A stretch of DNA of 64,000 bases. Source: Brevundimonas sp. 357. GTDB taxonomy: Bacteria > Pseudomonadota > Alphaproteobacteria > Caulobacterales > Caulobacteraceae. Position 1 is the first letter of the stretch. Every line of letters begins with the position of its first letter. The notes under the pieces were generated by a model that was not told the DNA's origin, searched no databases, and saw only the letters and a program-made list of their open reading frames with translations. A program made the translations under genes and the position numbers. Where the stretch lies: positions 62,001-126,000 of the forward strand of contig NZ_RHWX01000010.1 in NCBI RefSeq assembly GCF_003938605.1, given 5' to 3'. Below, piece by piece: positions 63,567-64,000 of the stretch.

Positions 63567-64000
63567 GGTTCGCGTTTCCTATAGATCTTCTCTGCCGGGA
63601 CGAACTCGGAAAAGGCCGTCGCATGCTGCGAGAAGCGCAGGCTTTCCTTCGATCCGATCCCCAGAAAGCCGTTGCGCGTGAGAGAATCTTTGAACAATCC
63701 CACGGCGCGATCCTGGAGGCCCCGGTCGAAATAGATCATGACGTTACGACAGGAGATGAGCTGCATTTCGGCGAAGACGGCGTCCGTGACCAGGCTGTGG
63801 TCAGAGAAGACGACATTGGCGCGCAGCGACTTGTCGAAGACCGCCCGGCCATAATCCGCCCTATAGTAGTCGGACAGGGACGAACGGCCGCCGGACTTCT
63901 GGTGATTTTCGGTGAATTTGCGGATTCGATCGAGGGGATAGATCCCGGCTTCGGCGGCGCGCAGGGCGTCGGGATTGATGTCGGTGGCGTAGAAGAGGGT
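63563..64000 (-). CDS. cheR: CheR-type protein methyltransferase (5' end outside window)
   Basis: C-terminal about 145 codons of a SAM-dependent glutamate methyltransferase: YATDINPDALRAAEAGIYPL, SLRANVVFSDHSL, the substrate motif LISCRNVMIYFDRGLQDRAV and NGFLGIGSKESLRF. The frame is open to base 64000. Coupled to cheB by 4 bp. It may belong to a larger CheR-containing protein. Confidence 0.93.
   Translation of the reverse strand, partial: TLFYATDINPDALRAAEAGIYPLDRIRKFTENHQKSGGRSSLSDYYRADYGRAVFDKSLRANVVFSDHSLVTDAVFAEMQLISCRNVMIYFDRGLQDRAVGLFKDSLTRNGFLGIGSKESLRFSQHATAFSEFVPAEKIYRKREP

Overview
The window is high-GC DNA from an alphaproteobacterium, most likely a member of the Caulobacterales close to Brevundimonas or Caulobacter. 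This is an inference from gene content: C4-pathway 5-aminolevulinate synthase, an NDUFS4-type complex I accessory protein, a CBP3-like cytochrome bc1 chaperone, the DUF177-plsX-fabH-ihfA-merR string, GatCAB, a membrane pyrophosphatase and paired RcnB-like proteins. A promoter before gatC also fits the Caulobacter housekeeping pattern.

Positions 1-14139 are ordinary core genome: a truncated DEAD-box helicase, topA, dprA-plsY, pyrB with a catalytically degenerate dihydroorotase partner, an AEC permease, ruvX, a small HTH protein and gatCAB. Positions 14155-17923 carry an atypical CDF transporter, two RcnB-like secreted proteins, small conserved genes and tRNA-Arg. The gene for a cystathionine beta-lyase-like enzyme runs into the tRNA antisense. 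Positions 19155-30211 hold a solute-binding lipoprotein, two DAACS symporters, a sulfurtransferase, the LPS inner-core genes kdsA-hldE-hldD, a two-component pair and tRNA-Val. Positions 30359-37875 hold gph, glmU-rpiA, gor, an exported methyltransferase and mmsB. Positions 37872-47446 hold an exported agmatine deiminase, hemA, glyA-nrdR and a riboflavin cluster (ribD reductase domain, ribE, ribBX, ribH) running into nusB and thiL. Positions 47621-54617 hold hppA, bamE, the bc1 chaperone, DUF177, plsX, fabH, ihfA, a MerR regulator and tRNA-Pro.

From tRNA-Pro (54541) to about 61570 the sequence changes character. It becomes gene-poor, with fragments of a RepB/ParB-like gene, a decayed reverse-strand gene, a short run of tiny membrane ORFs and a BON-domain gene broken in a G run. 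In the middle is an intact gene whose product appears to fuse an AbiEi-like antitoxin domain to a HipA-type kinase, preceded by two related palindromes. This is the best candidate for an unusual system here. The window ends with a SemiSWEET gene behind an EcfG-like promoter and a reverse-strand cheR-cheB-hybrid kinase operon that leaves the window.

Regulatory observations include a 44-nt leader element shared by gor and ribE, a Fur-like palindrome before hemA, two families of 30-bp perfect inverted repeats and several hairpin terminators. All assignments come from reading the sequence; no database search was run.
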